A stretch of 12,591 nucleotides of DNA from Treponema sp. GTDB lineage: Bacteria; Spirochaetota; Spirochaetia; Treponematales; Breznakiellaceae. The notes under the pieces were generated by a model. That model had not been told where the DNA came from and did not search any database. It saw nothing but the letters and a program-made list of their open reading frames with translations. The stretch covers positions 1-12,591 of the forward strand of contig JAISBR010000193.1 of NCBI GenBank assembly GCA_031266095.1, written 5' to 3'. The position numbers were made by a program, and so were the translations under genes. Positions within the stretch are counted from its first letter, which is position 1; each line of letters starts with the position of its first letter. Of the stretch, positions 5,198 through 12,476 are shown piece after piece.

Positions 5198-6496
5198 TTA
5201 CAAAAAGAACCGCGCAAGGAAAATAACAAAGAGCACCCAGGTTACCGCGCTGATTTCCCTGAGCTTACCGGCGGCGAGTTTGAGCAGCACATAGGAGATC
5301 ACCCCGTATACAATACCTTCAGCAATACTGTAGGCAAAGGGCATCATCACAATGGCGAGGAAGGCGGGAATGCCCTCGGTGGGATCGGAAAAATCAATGG
5401 CTGTTACCGGCCGCATCATGAGGAAGCCCACCATGATCAGCGCCGGCGCCGTGGCCGCGCTGGGGATGAGCAGGAACAGGGGGGAGAGGAACAGTGCCAG
5501 CAGGAATAATATGGCGGTGATCACACTGGTAAGGCCCGTACGGCCTCCGGCGGCGACTCCGGCGGTACTTTCCACATAGCTCGTAACGGTTGAGGTTCCC
5601 AATGCGGCGCCGGCAACAGTACCTACCGCGTCGGCGATGAGAGCCTGCTTGACACGGGGGATATCCCCGTTTTTATCAATAAGCCCCGCCTGGGTTGTTA
5701 CCCCTACCAGGGTTCCCACCGTGTCAAAAATATCCACAAAGAGAAAGGTAAAAAATACCGTGAAAAACTTAAAACTCAAAATCGTCGCCGGCGAAAAGTC
5801 GAACTGGAACAAGAGCGGCGCGGCGGGGAGGCCAACCGGCGACCACCCTGCGGGGATGGTGGTGACACCCAGGGGAATACCGAGAATGGTGGTGACCAGA
5901 ATGCCGAGCAGAATAGCGCCGGGAATTTTCAGGGTATAGAGAATAATGATAATGATGAGTCCGAGAAAAGCCAGCAGCGGGCTGCCCGCGGTCAGAGTCC
6001 CCAGGCCGAGTATTGTACCGGAGGTATTTACTACTATTCCTGAATTAGCAAAACCGATGAGGGAAATAAAGATACCGATACCAACGGCTACGGCTTTTTT
6101 GAGGTTTGCCGGAATTGCTTTGATGATCGCCTCACGGACATTGAAAAACGACAGAATGAGAAAGAGGATACCTTCGAGGAAAACCGCGGTAAGGGCCACC
6201 TGCCAGGAATAACCCATGCCAAAAACCACCGCATAGGTAAAGAAGGCGTTAAGCCCCATACCGGGCGCCAACGCCACCGGCAGATTAGCCGCAAAAGCCA
6301 TAACCAGAGTGGCAATGGCCGAGGCAATCGCCGTCGCGGTAAAGACCGCCTCCGCCGTCATGCCGTTGCCAATTTCACCCAGCATACCCGGATTAACTAC
6401 CAGGATATACGCCATAGTCAGAAAGGTAGTGAGACCGGCGACAATTTCCTGTTGAACCGTAGTTCCGTGTTCCTTGAGCCCGAACGTTTTCTCCAT
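5198..6496 (-). CDS. NCS2-family purine permease (AzgA/PbuG-like)
   Basis: An integral membrane transporter of 432 residues, with the many hydrophobic segments expected of the roughly 14-helix NCS2 fold. It should import a purine base (adenine, hypoxanthine or guanine) by proton symport. Diagnostic stretches are the amino end GLKEHGTTVQQEIVAGLTTF, the core DTVGTLVGVTTQAG and the GTSTVTSYVESTAGVAAGGR loop, all typical of the AzgA/PbuG branch rather than the uracil/xanthine branch. I start it at 6496. There AAGGAGC stands 6 bases ahead of the ATG and the sequence begins MEKTFGLKEHG, as in relatives; an in-frame ATG at 6550 lies inside the terminator hairpin. No convincing promoter fits the short gap after hndD, so it may be fed by read-through. 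Confidence 0.9.
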   Translation of the reverse strand: MEKTFGLKEHGTTVQQEIVAGLTTFLTMAYILVVNPGMLGEIGNGMTAEAVFTATAIASAIATLVMAFAANLPVALAPGMGLNAFFTYAVVFGMGYSWQVALTAVFLEGILFLILSFFNVREAIIKAIPANLKKAVAVGIGIFISLIGFANSGIVVNTSGTILGLGTLTAGSPLLAFLGLIIIIILYTLKIPGAILLGILVTTILGIPLGVTTIPAGWSPVGLPAAPLLFQFDFSPATILSFKFFTVFFTFLFVDIFDTVGTLVGVTTQAGLIDKNGDIPRVKQALIADAVGTVAGAALGTSTVTSYVESTAGVAAGGRTGLTSVITAILFLLALFLSPLFLLIPSAATAPALIMVGFLMMRPVTAIDFSDPTEGIPAFLAIVMMPFAYSIAEGIVYGVISYVLLKLAAGKLREISAVTWVLFVIFLARFFL

Positions 6497-6526
6497 AATT
6501 TGCTCCTTATAAAAAGTTTGCTTGTT

Positions 6527-6566
6527 AAAAAAACCAACGGCGGCGGTCAATTACTGACCGTCGCCG
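6527..6566 (-). terminator. Intrinsic terminator of the hydrogenase operon
   Basis: On the minus strand, 5 bases after the hndD stop, a 12-bp stem with one mismatch forms: CGGCGACGGTCA with TGACCGCCGCCG, loop GTAAT. TTGG and then seven T follow (6527-6533). It sits in the 75-bp gap before the permease and could act as a full terminator or as an attenuator that lets some transcript continue. Confidence 0.7.
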
Positions 6567-6571
6567 AAAAA

Positions 6572-8332
6572 TCACTTCACATACAAGGGACGTTCCACAT
6601 ATTTAGTGTGGAGCAGCTCGTGGGCCTTATGACCGTTGGGCTCGCCCAGGAATTCCTTATACACCTGGTTGATAAAGGGATTTTGATGAGAGCAGCGATA
6701 CCGGGATTTCTCATCATCGGTGTAGATGCCGGAAGTACGCTGCGCGCGAACAAGATCGGTACAGCCGTAGGGCTGCCCGCCGCCGCCGATACAGCCGCCC
6801 CGGCAGGCCATGACTTCCACGAAATGATAGGGCGTTTCCCGACCCGCGTCACGCGCGGCGCGGATCTTATCCAGAACCACGGCGATATTCCCCATCTGGT
6901 GGGCAATGGCTATGCGGATTTTGGTTCCATTGCCAAAATCTACCTCCGCTTCCTTTACCCCTTCAAGACCCCGGGCGGCTTTGAAGTTCACATCGGAAAG
7001 TTCCTTCCCGGTTACGAGGTAATAGGCGCTGCGGACCGCCGCTTCCATAACACCGCCCGTCACGCCAAAGATAGTACCCGCGCCGGTATAGGGACCCAGG
7101 GGGCTGTCCGCTTCCTCGTCGGGCAGCTTGAGAATATCAATGCCCGCCTGCTTGATCATCCGGGCCAGTTCCCTGGTGGTAATCACTATATCCACATCAT
7201 AGCCGTGGCCGGCGCTTTTCATGTCGTCGTTGCGGCGGGTTTCCCACTTTTTCGCGGTACAGGGCATGACCGCTACTGAATAGACTCTATCCGCGTCAAC
7301 CCCGGCCTTGCCTGCCCAATACGCCTTGATCATAGCGCCCATCATCTGCTGGGGTGATTTCGCCGTTGAGAAATTGGGGATCATGTCGGAGTAATATTTC
7401 TCCATATAGTCAACCCAGGCCGGGCAGCAGGAGGTGATAAGCGGAATGTCGCCGGTTTTTTCGGTAAGGCGCTTCACCAGTTCAGTCCCTTCTTCCATTA
7501 TGGTAAGGTCTGCGGAGAAGTTGGTGTCGAACACGGTTTTAAAACCAATGCGGCGGAGGGCGGCGTAGATCTTTGTGGTAAACACCGTTCCAGGCTCAAG
7601 GCCGAATTCCTCAGCCAGGGCGACCCGGACCGCCGGGGCGATCTGCACCACGGTGTGCTGTTCCGGGTTTTGCAGAGCCGCCCAGACCTTAGCGGTATCA
7701 TCCCGCTCGTAGATGGCCCCTACCGGGCAATGGGCGGCGCACTGGCCGCACTTGATACAGGGACTTTCACCCAATGGGGCGTCCGCGGCGCTGGCGATTT
7801 TACCTTTGATACCCCTGCCGAGAAATTCCAGGGCCCACACGTTCTGTACTTCCTGGCAGACCTTGACACAGCGCCCGCAGCGGATACATTTCTCCGGATT
7901 GAGCACAATCGCCGGATTGGAATCGTCCACGGGAAGCCCGTTCATTACTTTTTTGTAGGGCGCTTCCCGGATGCCGAATTCCTCAGCCAGGGTCTGAAGC
8001 TCGCAGCTCCCATTTCTGGGACACTGAAGACAGTCATTGGGATGGTTGGAAAGGATCAGCTCCAGCACGGTACGCCTGGTGGCGATGATCTCCGCGTCAT
8101 GGGTAATGATCTCCTTGCCTTCCATGCTTCCGTCCACCGGGGTAGTACAGGCCCGGACTATCCTGGGACTGCCCGCCATCCGGACGATACAGATCCCGCA
8201 GGAAGCCCAGGCCGGAAGATCCGGATTGTAACAGAGGGTGGGGATTTTTATATTCGCTTTCTTGGCCGCTTCGAGGATCGTGACGCCCTCTTCGACCTGA
8301 ACCGGAATACCGTTTATTTTCAGATTTATCAT
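6572..8332 (-). CDS. hndD: [FeFe] hydrogenase catalytic subunit (HndD/HydA type)
   Basis: The H2-activating subunit, 586 residues, the usual HndD length. In order: a [2Fe-2S] domain (Cys34, 45, 48, 62); a His-ligated [4Fe-4S] site (His97, Cys101, 104, 110 in NHPNDCLQCPRNGSC); two [4Fe-4S] clusters (Cys149, 152, 155, 159 and Cys192, 195, 198, 202); then the H-cluster domain. All three H-cluster signatures are intact: TSCCPAW (300-306), MPCTAKKWE (356-364) and EVMACRGGCIGGGGQP (506-521). The ligands should be Cys303, 358, 510 and 514, with Cys302 as proton relay. I start at 8332, where TAAGGAG, overlapping the hndC stop, supplies the ribosome-binding site; the open frame extends to 8530 but that part overlaps hndC. 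Cytosolic last gene of the operon; HydE/F/G maturation is needed from elsewhere. Confidence 0.96.
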   Translation of the reverse strand: MINLKINGIPVQVEEGVTILEAAKKANIKIPTLCYNPDLPAWASCGICIVRMAGSPRIVRACTTPVDGSMEGKEIITHDAEIIATRRTVLELILSNHPNDCLQCPRNGSCELQTLAEEFGIREAPYKKVMNGLPVDDSNPAIVLNPEKCIRCGRCVKVCQEVQNVWALEFLGRGIKGKIASAADAPLGESPCIKCGQCAAHCPVGAIYERDDTAKVWAALQNPEQHTVVQIAPAVRVALAEEFGLEPGTVFTTKIYAALRRIGFKTVFDTNFSADLTIMEEGTELVKRLTEKTGDIPLITSCCPAWVDYMEKYYSDMIPNFSTAKSPQQMMGAMIKAYWAGKAGVDADRVYSVAVMPCTAKKWETRRNDDMKSAGHGYDVDIVITTRELARMIKQAGIDILKLPDEEADSPLGPYTGAGTIFGVTGGVMEAAVRSAYYLVTGKELSDVNFKAARGLEGVKEAEVDFGNGTKIRIAIAHQMGNIAVVLDKIRAARDAGRETPYHFVEVMACRGGCIGGGGQPYGCTDLVRAQRTSGIYTDDEKSRYRCSHQNPFINQVYKEFLGEPNGHKAHELLHTKYVERPLYVK

Positions 8333-8342
8333 CGTATACTCC

Positions 8343-10157
8343 TTAGCCCTTGGTGATCGCGCCGAATTTGCAGGTCTTGAAGCACTCGCCGCACTTGAGA
8401 CATGCCGCCTGATCGATACTGTAGGGGGGCCGTTTCTTGTCAGGATACTTGGCGGCCTCTTCGGCGACGATACAATTGCCGGGACACTTCTTGACGCAGG
8501 CGCCGCAGCCGATACACTTGGCGGGATCAATAATGAAGCGCACCAGGCTCTTGCATTTGCCGGAGCGGCATTTCTTGTCCCGTATGTGTTCCATGTATTC
8601 TTCCCGGAAATTTCTGATGGTGGAAAGGGTCGGATTGGGAGCCGTCATGCCCAATTGACAGAGACTTGCCTTGGACATAGCCTTGCCAATGATCTCAAGT
8701 TTGTCTATGTCGCTTTCCTCGCCGTTACCCCTGGCGATCTTTTCCAGGATATTAAGGAGCTGGGTGGTGCCGATGCGGCAGGGCGAACATTTGCCGCAGC
8801 TTTCATCCACGCAGAAATCCATGTAAAACCGGGCCACGTCAACCACGCAGTCATCCTCGTCCATGACTATCATGCCGCCTGAGCCCATCATTGAACCGTT
8901 AGCCGTAAGGCTCTCGTAGTCAATGGGGGTATCAAGCACCTTTTCGGTAAGAATACCGCCGGAGGGTCCGCCTGTCTGGACTCCCTTGAATTTTTTCCCG
9001 TCCTTGATGCCGCCGCCGATCTCGAAGATGATCTCGCGCAGGGTGGTTCCCATGGGCACTTCCACCAGCCCCGAATTCTTTACCTTTCCGGTAAGGGCAA
9101 ATACCTTGGTACCCTTGGATTTTTCAGTGCCCAGTTTGGCGAGCCAGGCTCCACCTTTGGAGGTGATCACCGGGATATTGGCCAGGGTTTCAACGTTGTT
9201 GATAATAGTAGGCCGCTGCCACAGTCCCTTATTCGCCGGGAACGGCGGCTTGGGAACGGGCATACCCCGGTTGCCCTCTACGGATTTAATCAGAGCCGTC
9301 TCTTCACCGCAGACAAAGGCCCCCGCGCCAAGGCGGATTTCAATATCAAAGTTAAAGCCGGAGCCCAGGATGTTTTCACCCAGCAGGCCGTATTCCTGGG
9401 CCTGCTTTAAGGCGATCCGCAGCCGATCAATAGCCAGGGGATATTCCGCCCGGATATACACAAAACCTTCATGAGCGCCGATAGCCTTACCGGCGGTGAT
9501 CATCCCCTCGATAACCGAATGAGGATCGCCCTCAATCGTGGAACGGTCCATGTACGCGCCGGGATCGCCTTCATCGGCGTTACAGATAACGTACTTGACA
9601 TCCCCGGGAGCCTTGCGGGCAAGATCCCATTTGAGCCAGGTGGGAAAGCCCGCCCCGCCCCGGCCCCGCAGACCGGAGGACTTCATCTCTTCAATGATCC
9701 GTTCGGGAGTCCATTCAAAGAGCACCTTCTCAAGGCCGCTGTAGCCTTCACGGGCAATGTATTCGTCTATGTTTTCAGGATCAATGACGCCGCAGTTACG
9801 AAGCACTACCCGGAACTGTTTCTGGTAGAACTGAATGTCCTCGACGGACGTTTTCTTTTTCGTTTTCTGGTCATCTTTATAGAGAAGCCGGGGGACTTCG
9901 CGGCCTTTGACTATCTGCTCGGCAATAATTTCCCTGGCGTCTTCGGGTTTGACATCCACATAGAAGGATTCTTCCGGAAGCACCTTGATAATAGGACCCC
10001 GCTCACAGAAACCGAAACAGCCGGTCTGCACGATTTGGACCTCACCGGTAACCTTTTGGAGATTAGCTTCTTTGATAAGCTCTTCGTAGATCTCCTTTCC
10101 CTTGTTCGATTCGCAGGCCGTACCGCCGCAGCAGAGGATAAAGTGGTTATATGCCAT
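8343..10157 (-). CDS. hndC: NAD(P)H-oxidising flavoprotein subunit of the hydrogenase (HndC/NuoF type)
   Basis: A 604-residue subunit that exchanges electrons between NAD(P)H and the iron-sulfur chain through FMN. An amino-terminal thioredoxin-like [2Fe-2S] domain uses CCGGTAC and QTGCFGFC (Cys10, 15, 47, 51). The NuoF core follows with the FMN loop GLRGRGGAGFPTW (162-174), the nucleotide-binding stretch GAGAFVCGEETALIKSVEG (277-295) and a [4Fe-4S] site (Cys454, 457, 460 in CGKCSPC, plus Cys500). A 2x[4Fe-4S] ferredoxin tail ends the protein (Cys548, 551, 554, 558 and 586, 589, 592, 596). This is the full domain set of HndC and of HydB of bifurcating hydrogenases. AGGAG precedes the ATG. It starts 9 bp after hndB and ends 10 bp before hndD. 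Confidence 0.95.
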   Translation of the reverse strand: MAYNHFILCCGGTACESNKGKEIYEELIKEANLQKVTGEVQIVQTGCFGFCERGPIIKVLPEESFYVDVKPEDAREIIAEQIVKGREVPRLLYKDDQKTKKKTSVEDIQFYQKQFRVVLRNCGVIDPENIDEYIAREGYSGLEKVLFEWTPERIIEEMKSSGLRGRGGAGFPTWLKWDLARKAPGDVKYVICNADEGDPGAYMDRSTIEGDPHSVIEGMITAGKAIGAHEGFVYIRAEYPLAIDRLRIALKQAQEYGLLGENILGSGFNFDIEIRLGAGAFVCGEETALIKSVEGNRGMPVPKPPFPANKGLWQRPTIINNVETLANIPVITSKGGAWLAKLGTEKSKGTKVFALTGKVKNSGLVEVPMGTTLREIIFEIGGGIKDGKKFKGVQTGGPSGGILTEKVLDTPIDYESLTANGSMMGSGGMIVMDEDDCVVDVARFYMDFCVDESCGKCSPCRIGTTQLLNILEKIARGNGEESDIDKLEIIGKAMSKASLCQLGMTAPNPTLSTIRNFREEYMEHIRDKKCRSGKCKSLVRFIIDPAKCIGCGACVKKCPGNCIVAEEAAKYPDKKRPPYSIDQAACLKCGECFKTCKFGAITKG

Positions 10158-10166
10158 ATCACTCTC

Positions 10167-10556
10167 CTATTTAAGAATATCAGCGGCGGGCCGGTTCAGG
10201 ATATGGTTATCCAAAAGCTCATGGCCGATAATGTGCTTCTGCACAATCTCCCTGGCGACACCGGCGTCTACGCTGCCGTAGATAACATTGGGCATACCGG
10301 GGGAGATGACTTCCACGGTCGGCTCCGAATGGCACAGGCCCATGCAGCCGGTCTGACGGACCAGCACCTGATCCACCAATTTGTTCTCATCCAGGGCATT
10401 GATAAACGCGTCCAGCGTCCCCTTGGCGCCGGCGGCGATGCCGCAGGTACCCATACCGACGATAACCTGGATCTCCTTGCCTTCGGCTTCACGCCGCTGA
10501 ATGTCTGTCTTTTTTGACTCTCTGAGCTTGCGAAGCTCTTCCAATGTCATTGCCAT
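10167..10556 (-). CDS. hndB: Thioredoxin-like ferredoxin subunit of the hydrogenase (HndB type)
   Basis: A 129-residue electron-transfer subunit with the thioredoxin-like [2Fe-2S] ferredoxin fold. A charged amino-terminal helix (LEELRKLRESKK, 5-16) is followed by MGTCGIAAGAKGT (35-47), RQTGCMGLCHSEP (67-79) and the VEVISPGMPNVIYG strand region. Only three cysteines are present (38, 71, 75). The first motif lacks the second cysteine of the four-cysteine type, as I remember being usual for HndB, so a non-cysteine ligand or an absent cluster is possible. AGGAGAGGAGAG precedes the ATG. It is closely packed with hndC (9 bp) and separated from the HATPase gene by 115 bp that hold no convincing gene. 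Confidence 0.9.
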   Translation of the reverse strand: MAMTLEELRKLRESKKTDIQRREAEGKEIQVIVGMGTCGIAAGAKGTLDAFINALDENKLVDQVLVRQTGCMGLCHSEPTVEVISPGMPNVIYGSVDAGVAREIVQKHIIGHELLDNHILNRPAADILK

Positions 10557-10671
10557 ATCTCTCTCCTCTCCTCTAAGATCTTCTCACTAATAAGAATTGT
10601 CAGCCGTGCATACCGTAAATGAACACCAGCCGGGTGCAAAACGCCCTGTATCCACGTCATTCACGGATTGT

Positions 10672-11223
10672 TCATTCCTCCTCTTCCAAAGACCGCAGAT
10701 ACTTATCCATCAACACCAGCGCTCCCGTATCTTCAATACCCCCCAGGACCTCGGACAGTTCCGATTTTCGAACCTCATACTCAAGCGCCGTCCCGCTCTC
10801 CCGCTCCCGTAAACGCCGGATCTGTATATCCGCCGGCCCCGTGAACATCAGGACGGTTCTGAACATCCCCGGAAGGTCTCCCACCGGGGGAGTATCCACA
10901 TTATTGGTATCAAACCAGGCGGCTACGGTAGTGCCTTTTCCCTTTTCGGACTTGACATCCCAGCCGCCGCCTGACTGCTCCGCGGTTTGAATCAAAAAAG
11001 GAATACCCAGCCCCACTTTACGGTTCGGGTGCTTAAGCCCGTCGGTAACAAACGGATCGACCGCGAGGTCAAGCTCCTCTTTCGTCATACCTTTACCGTT
11101 ATCCCGTACCAGAAAACGGAACTCTCCGCCGCTCTCTCGTACCTCAAGCTCCACCAGGTCCGCCTCCGCCTCGGAAGCGTTCTGGGTAATATCGGTTACC
11201 AGATCGGCAAGGGTAAAGTGCAT
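10672..11223 (-). CDS. HATPase_c-domain protein in the hydrogenase operon
   Basis: A 183-residue protein with a GHKL/histidine-kinase-type ATP-binding domain: N-box DITQNASEA (11-19, Asn15), G1 box RDNGKGM (40-46), F-box-like VDPFVTDG (55-62), G2 box GLGIPF (71-76) and a GKGTTV (95-100) strand. There is no His-containing dimerisation domain and no sensor, so it is not a self-sufficient kinase. It could be an anti-sigma-like kinase, an ATP-dependent switch or an assembly factor. The carboxy part (about 110-183) is unassigned and ends in a run of Glu. Its ATG directly abuts the hndA stop (TAAATG) and has no clear ribosome-binding site, so translation is probably coupled to hndA. Similar genes occur beside Hnd-type hydrogenases in other anaerobes. 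Confidence 0.85.
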   Translation of the reverse strand: MHFTLADLVTDITQNASEAEADLVELEVRESGGEFRFLVRDNGKGMTKEELDLAVDPFVTDGLKHPNRKVGLGIPFLIQTAEQSGGGWDVKSEKGKGTTVAAWFDTNNVDTPPVGDLPGMFRTVLMFTGPADIQIRRLRERESGTALEYEVRKSELSEVLGGIEDTGALVLMDKYLRSLEEEE

Positions 11224-11712
11224 TTAAACGTTCTGATACTTGGCGATAATGCCGGGGATCATATCTTTGGTAAGTTTGCCGTAGGTATCGGTTCCCACGG
11301 TCAAAACCGGCGCCAGGCCGCAGCAGCCCACGCAACGGACCGGGTCCACCGAGAACAGGCCGTCCTCGGTAACGCCGTCCGGCTCAAGCCCCAACAGGCT
11401 GCGGGTCTCTTCGATCAGATCCTGGCCGCCCTTGAGATAGCAAGCCGTACCCAGGCACACCGAAACCTTATGCTTGCCCGGCTTAGTGGTCTTAAAGAAA
11501 TGGTAAAAGGTGATAACCCCATAGATCCGGGCCAGTGAAATCCCCGTAATCCGGGCCAGTTTTTCCGCCGCGGGCCGGGAAATGAACCCAAAGATTTCCT
11601 GAGTCTTGTGGAGAATCATGATGAGACTCCCCGGTTTTACCTTCCATTCATCTATAAACGCAGTCAATTCCTGAGGAAAGCTTATATCCCCATCCGTGTT
11701 AATTCCTGCCAT
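11224..11712 (-). CDS. hndA: [2Fe-2S] subunit of the hydrogenase (HndA/NuoE type)
   Basis: A NuoE-like electron-transfer subunit of 162 residues, first gene of the operon. A helical amino half (ELTAFIDEWKVKPGSLIMIL, then FGFISRPAAEKLARITGI) leads to YGVITFYHFF. The thioredoxin-like domain follows, with four conserved cysteines: Cys86 and Cys91 in CLGTAC, Cys127 and Cys131 in CVGCCG. It should pass electrons between HndC and the rest of the complex. I take the ATG at 11712 because a G-rich run that could serve as ribosome-binding site precedes it; an in-frame ATG at 11724 would add four residues (MGGC) and has a poorer context. A promoter lies at 11766-11794. Confidence 0.93.
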   Translation of the reverse strand: MAGINTDGDISFPQELTAFIDEWKVKPGSLIMILHKTQEIFGFISRPAAEKLARITGISLARIYGVITFYHFFKTTKPGKHKVSVCLGTACYLKGGQDLIEETRSLLGLEPDGVTEDGLFSVDPVRCVGCCGLAPVLTVGTDTYGKLTKDMIPGIIAKYQNV

Positions 11713-11742
11713 GCAACCCCCCATCTTTCGTTGATGTTATTC

Positions 11743-11763
11743 GTATATGTTTTGTATATATAC
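11743..11763. promoter_or_regulatory. Possible operator at the hydrogenase transcription start
   Basis: GTATAT (11743-11748) and ATATAC (11758-11763) form an inverted repeat with a 9-bp centre. It starts 2 bp after the -10 box, so it would cover the transcription start. The AT-rich, low-complexity sequence makes chance likely. It does not match the Rex consensus TTGTGAA-N6-TTCACAA. Confidence 0.25.
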
Positions 11764-11765
11764 CC

Positions 11766-11794
11766 ATTCTACCGCTAATACCGTAAACAGGCAA
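11766..11794 (-). promoter_or_regulatory. Sigma70-type promoter of the hnd operon
   Basis: On the minus strand TTGCCT (11789-11794, 4 of 6) and TAGAAT (11766-11771, 5 of 6) are separated by exactly 17 bp. The implied start near 11759 gives a leader of about 47 nt before the hndA ATG. Confidence 0.65.
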
Positions 11795-11846
11795 GGGCGA
11801 ATTGTAAGGAATTGTACTATAAAATGAGCCTCCACGCCGCAAGCGT

Positions 11847-12017
11847 TAAACTTGACCCACAGGATTTTTTAACCGCGAGGTCGAAGAAGTCAAAGAAGTT
11901 CCGGTACAAAGCCTCGTTTTCTCTTCCTTCTTTATACTTTTTTGACTTTTTTAACTTCGTGGTAAGTCTTCCTTTACGGCACAGTGTAATCATGCCCCGA
12001 GTTGTAGGTCAAGTTTA
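11847..12017 (+). repeat. MITE-like element with a 30-bp imperfect stem
   Basis: The outer ends TAAACTTGACC (11847-11857) and GGTCAAGTTTA (12007-12017) are an exact 11-bp inverted repeat. Inside, 11869-11899 pairs with 11936-11965 (25 of 31 identical positions) around a 36-nt loop. Five of the six differences are G opposite T, so a plus-strand RNA would pair almost fully using G-U wobbles. One side has a larger unpaired stretch (about 11966-12006). No transposase gene and no convincing target duplication are seen. A non-autonomous palindromic element or a structured RNA are the two readings. Confidence 0.5.
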
Positions 12018-12058
12018 GTCTTACTCCGTATCACCGCCCATGCCGCCTGTCCCCGCTA

Positions 12059-12258
12059 TTCTAGTCTAGGACAGTCGACAGTTCCAGTCTAGGACAGCCG
12101 ACAGTTCCAGTCTAGGACAGCCGACAGTTCTAGTCTAGGACAGCCTGCTGTTCCAGTCTAGGACAGCCTGCTGTTCCAGTCTAGGACAGCCCGCTGTTCC
12201 AGTCTAGGACAGCTGACAGTTCCAGTCTAGGACAGCCTGCTGTTTCAGTCTAGGACAG
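12059..12258. repeat. Tandem array of 23-bp units, 8 complete plus one partial
   Basis: Each unit is a 16-bp core, TTCCAGTCTAGGACAG, followed by 7 variable bases. The tails in order are TCGACAG, CCGACAG, CCGACAG, CCTGCTG, CCTGCTG, CCCGCTG, CTGACAG and CCTGCTG; the ninth core (TTTCAG...) has no tail. Core variation is limited to T for C in units 1, 4 and 9. Two tail classes exist, ending GACAG or GCTG. Unit length is not a multiple of three and 7-bp tails are too short for CRISPR spacers. It lies between the divergent promoters at 11766 and 12416. Confidence 0.95.
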
Positions 12259-12415
12259 GGAGCGGCTGCGGGAAGGCTGGGCGCCGCAGCGCGGACCGGG
12301 GAACAATATCGGGGGAAAACGGGCGCGCCCCGGCAGCGGCGGACGCTCCGTGCGGGCGGCGGCGGCCTCGAATGAACTATTTATGGGGAAATTACGCTTT
12401 ATACGCTTAAAAAAC
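12259..12415. other. GC-rich non-coding stretch between array and promoter
   Basis: About 110 bases are markedly GC-rich (runs such as GGGCGCGCCCCGG and GGCGGCGGCGGCC), then composition drops sharply to AT-rich sequence at about 12370. GGAGCG (12259-12264) and CGCTCC (12345-12350) are complementary and could close a large stem. I see no supported reading frame on either strand. Confidence 0.4.
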
Positions 12416-12444
12416 TTGAAATTTTCGGAAAAGCACGCTATGAT
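12416..12444 (+). promoter_or_regulatory. Sigma70-type promoter for the gene at 12477
   Basis: TTGAAA (12416-12421, 5 of 6) and TATGAT (12439-12444, 5 of 6) are separated by exactly 17 bp. The implied start is near 12451, about 26 nt before the ATG, with AAGGAG in the leader. Confidence 0.75.
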
Positions 12445-12476
12445 GTGATCATTACGACTTTGGAAGGAGTGCAATT

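Noticed and set aside
6497..6550. Longer permease start at 6550
   Set aside because: The extra 18 codons would lie in the terminator hairpin and T-run; AAGGAGC marks the ATG at 6496.
6452..7279. 275-residue plus-strand open frame, and similar long antisense frames at 7655-8356, 9471-10517 and 10987-11538
   Set aside because: All are antisense to the well-supported hydrogenase and permease genes and show no recognisable domains.
8333..8530. Longer HndD start at 8530
   Set aside because: It would overlap the conserved ferredoxin tail of hndC by nearly 190 bases. The ATG at 8332 has its own ribosome-binding site and gives the standard HndD amino end.
10547..10660. 37-residue minus-strand open frame between the HATPase gene and hndB
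   Set aside because: It has no ribosome-binding site, stops a few bases inside hndB and shows no known motif; probably spacer.
11812..12018. 68-residue plus-strand open frame
   Set aside because: It coincides with the palindromic element; the apparent Phe/Ser/Lys-rich protein is a by-product of the stem sequence.
12059..12258. CRISPR array
   Set aside because: The variable parts are only 7 bp and fall into two related classes, so they are not spacers; no cas genes are present.
12059..12258. Repeat-protein coding region
   Set aside because: The 23-bp unit shifts frame at each copy and the core contains TAG in one frame, so no open frame spans the array.
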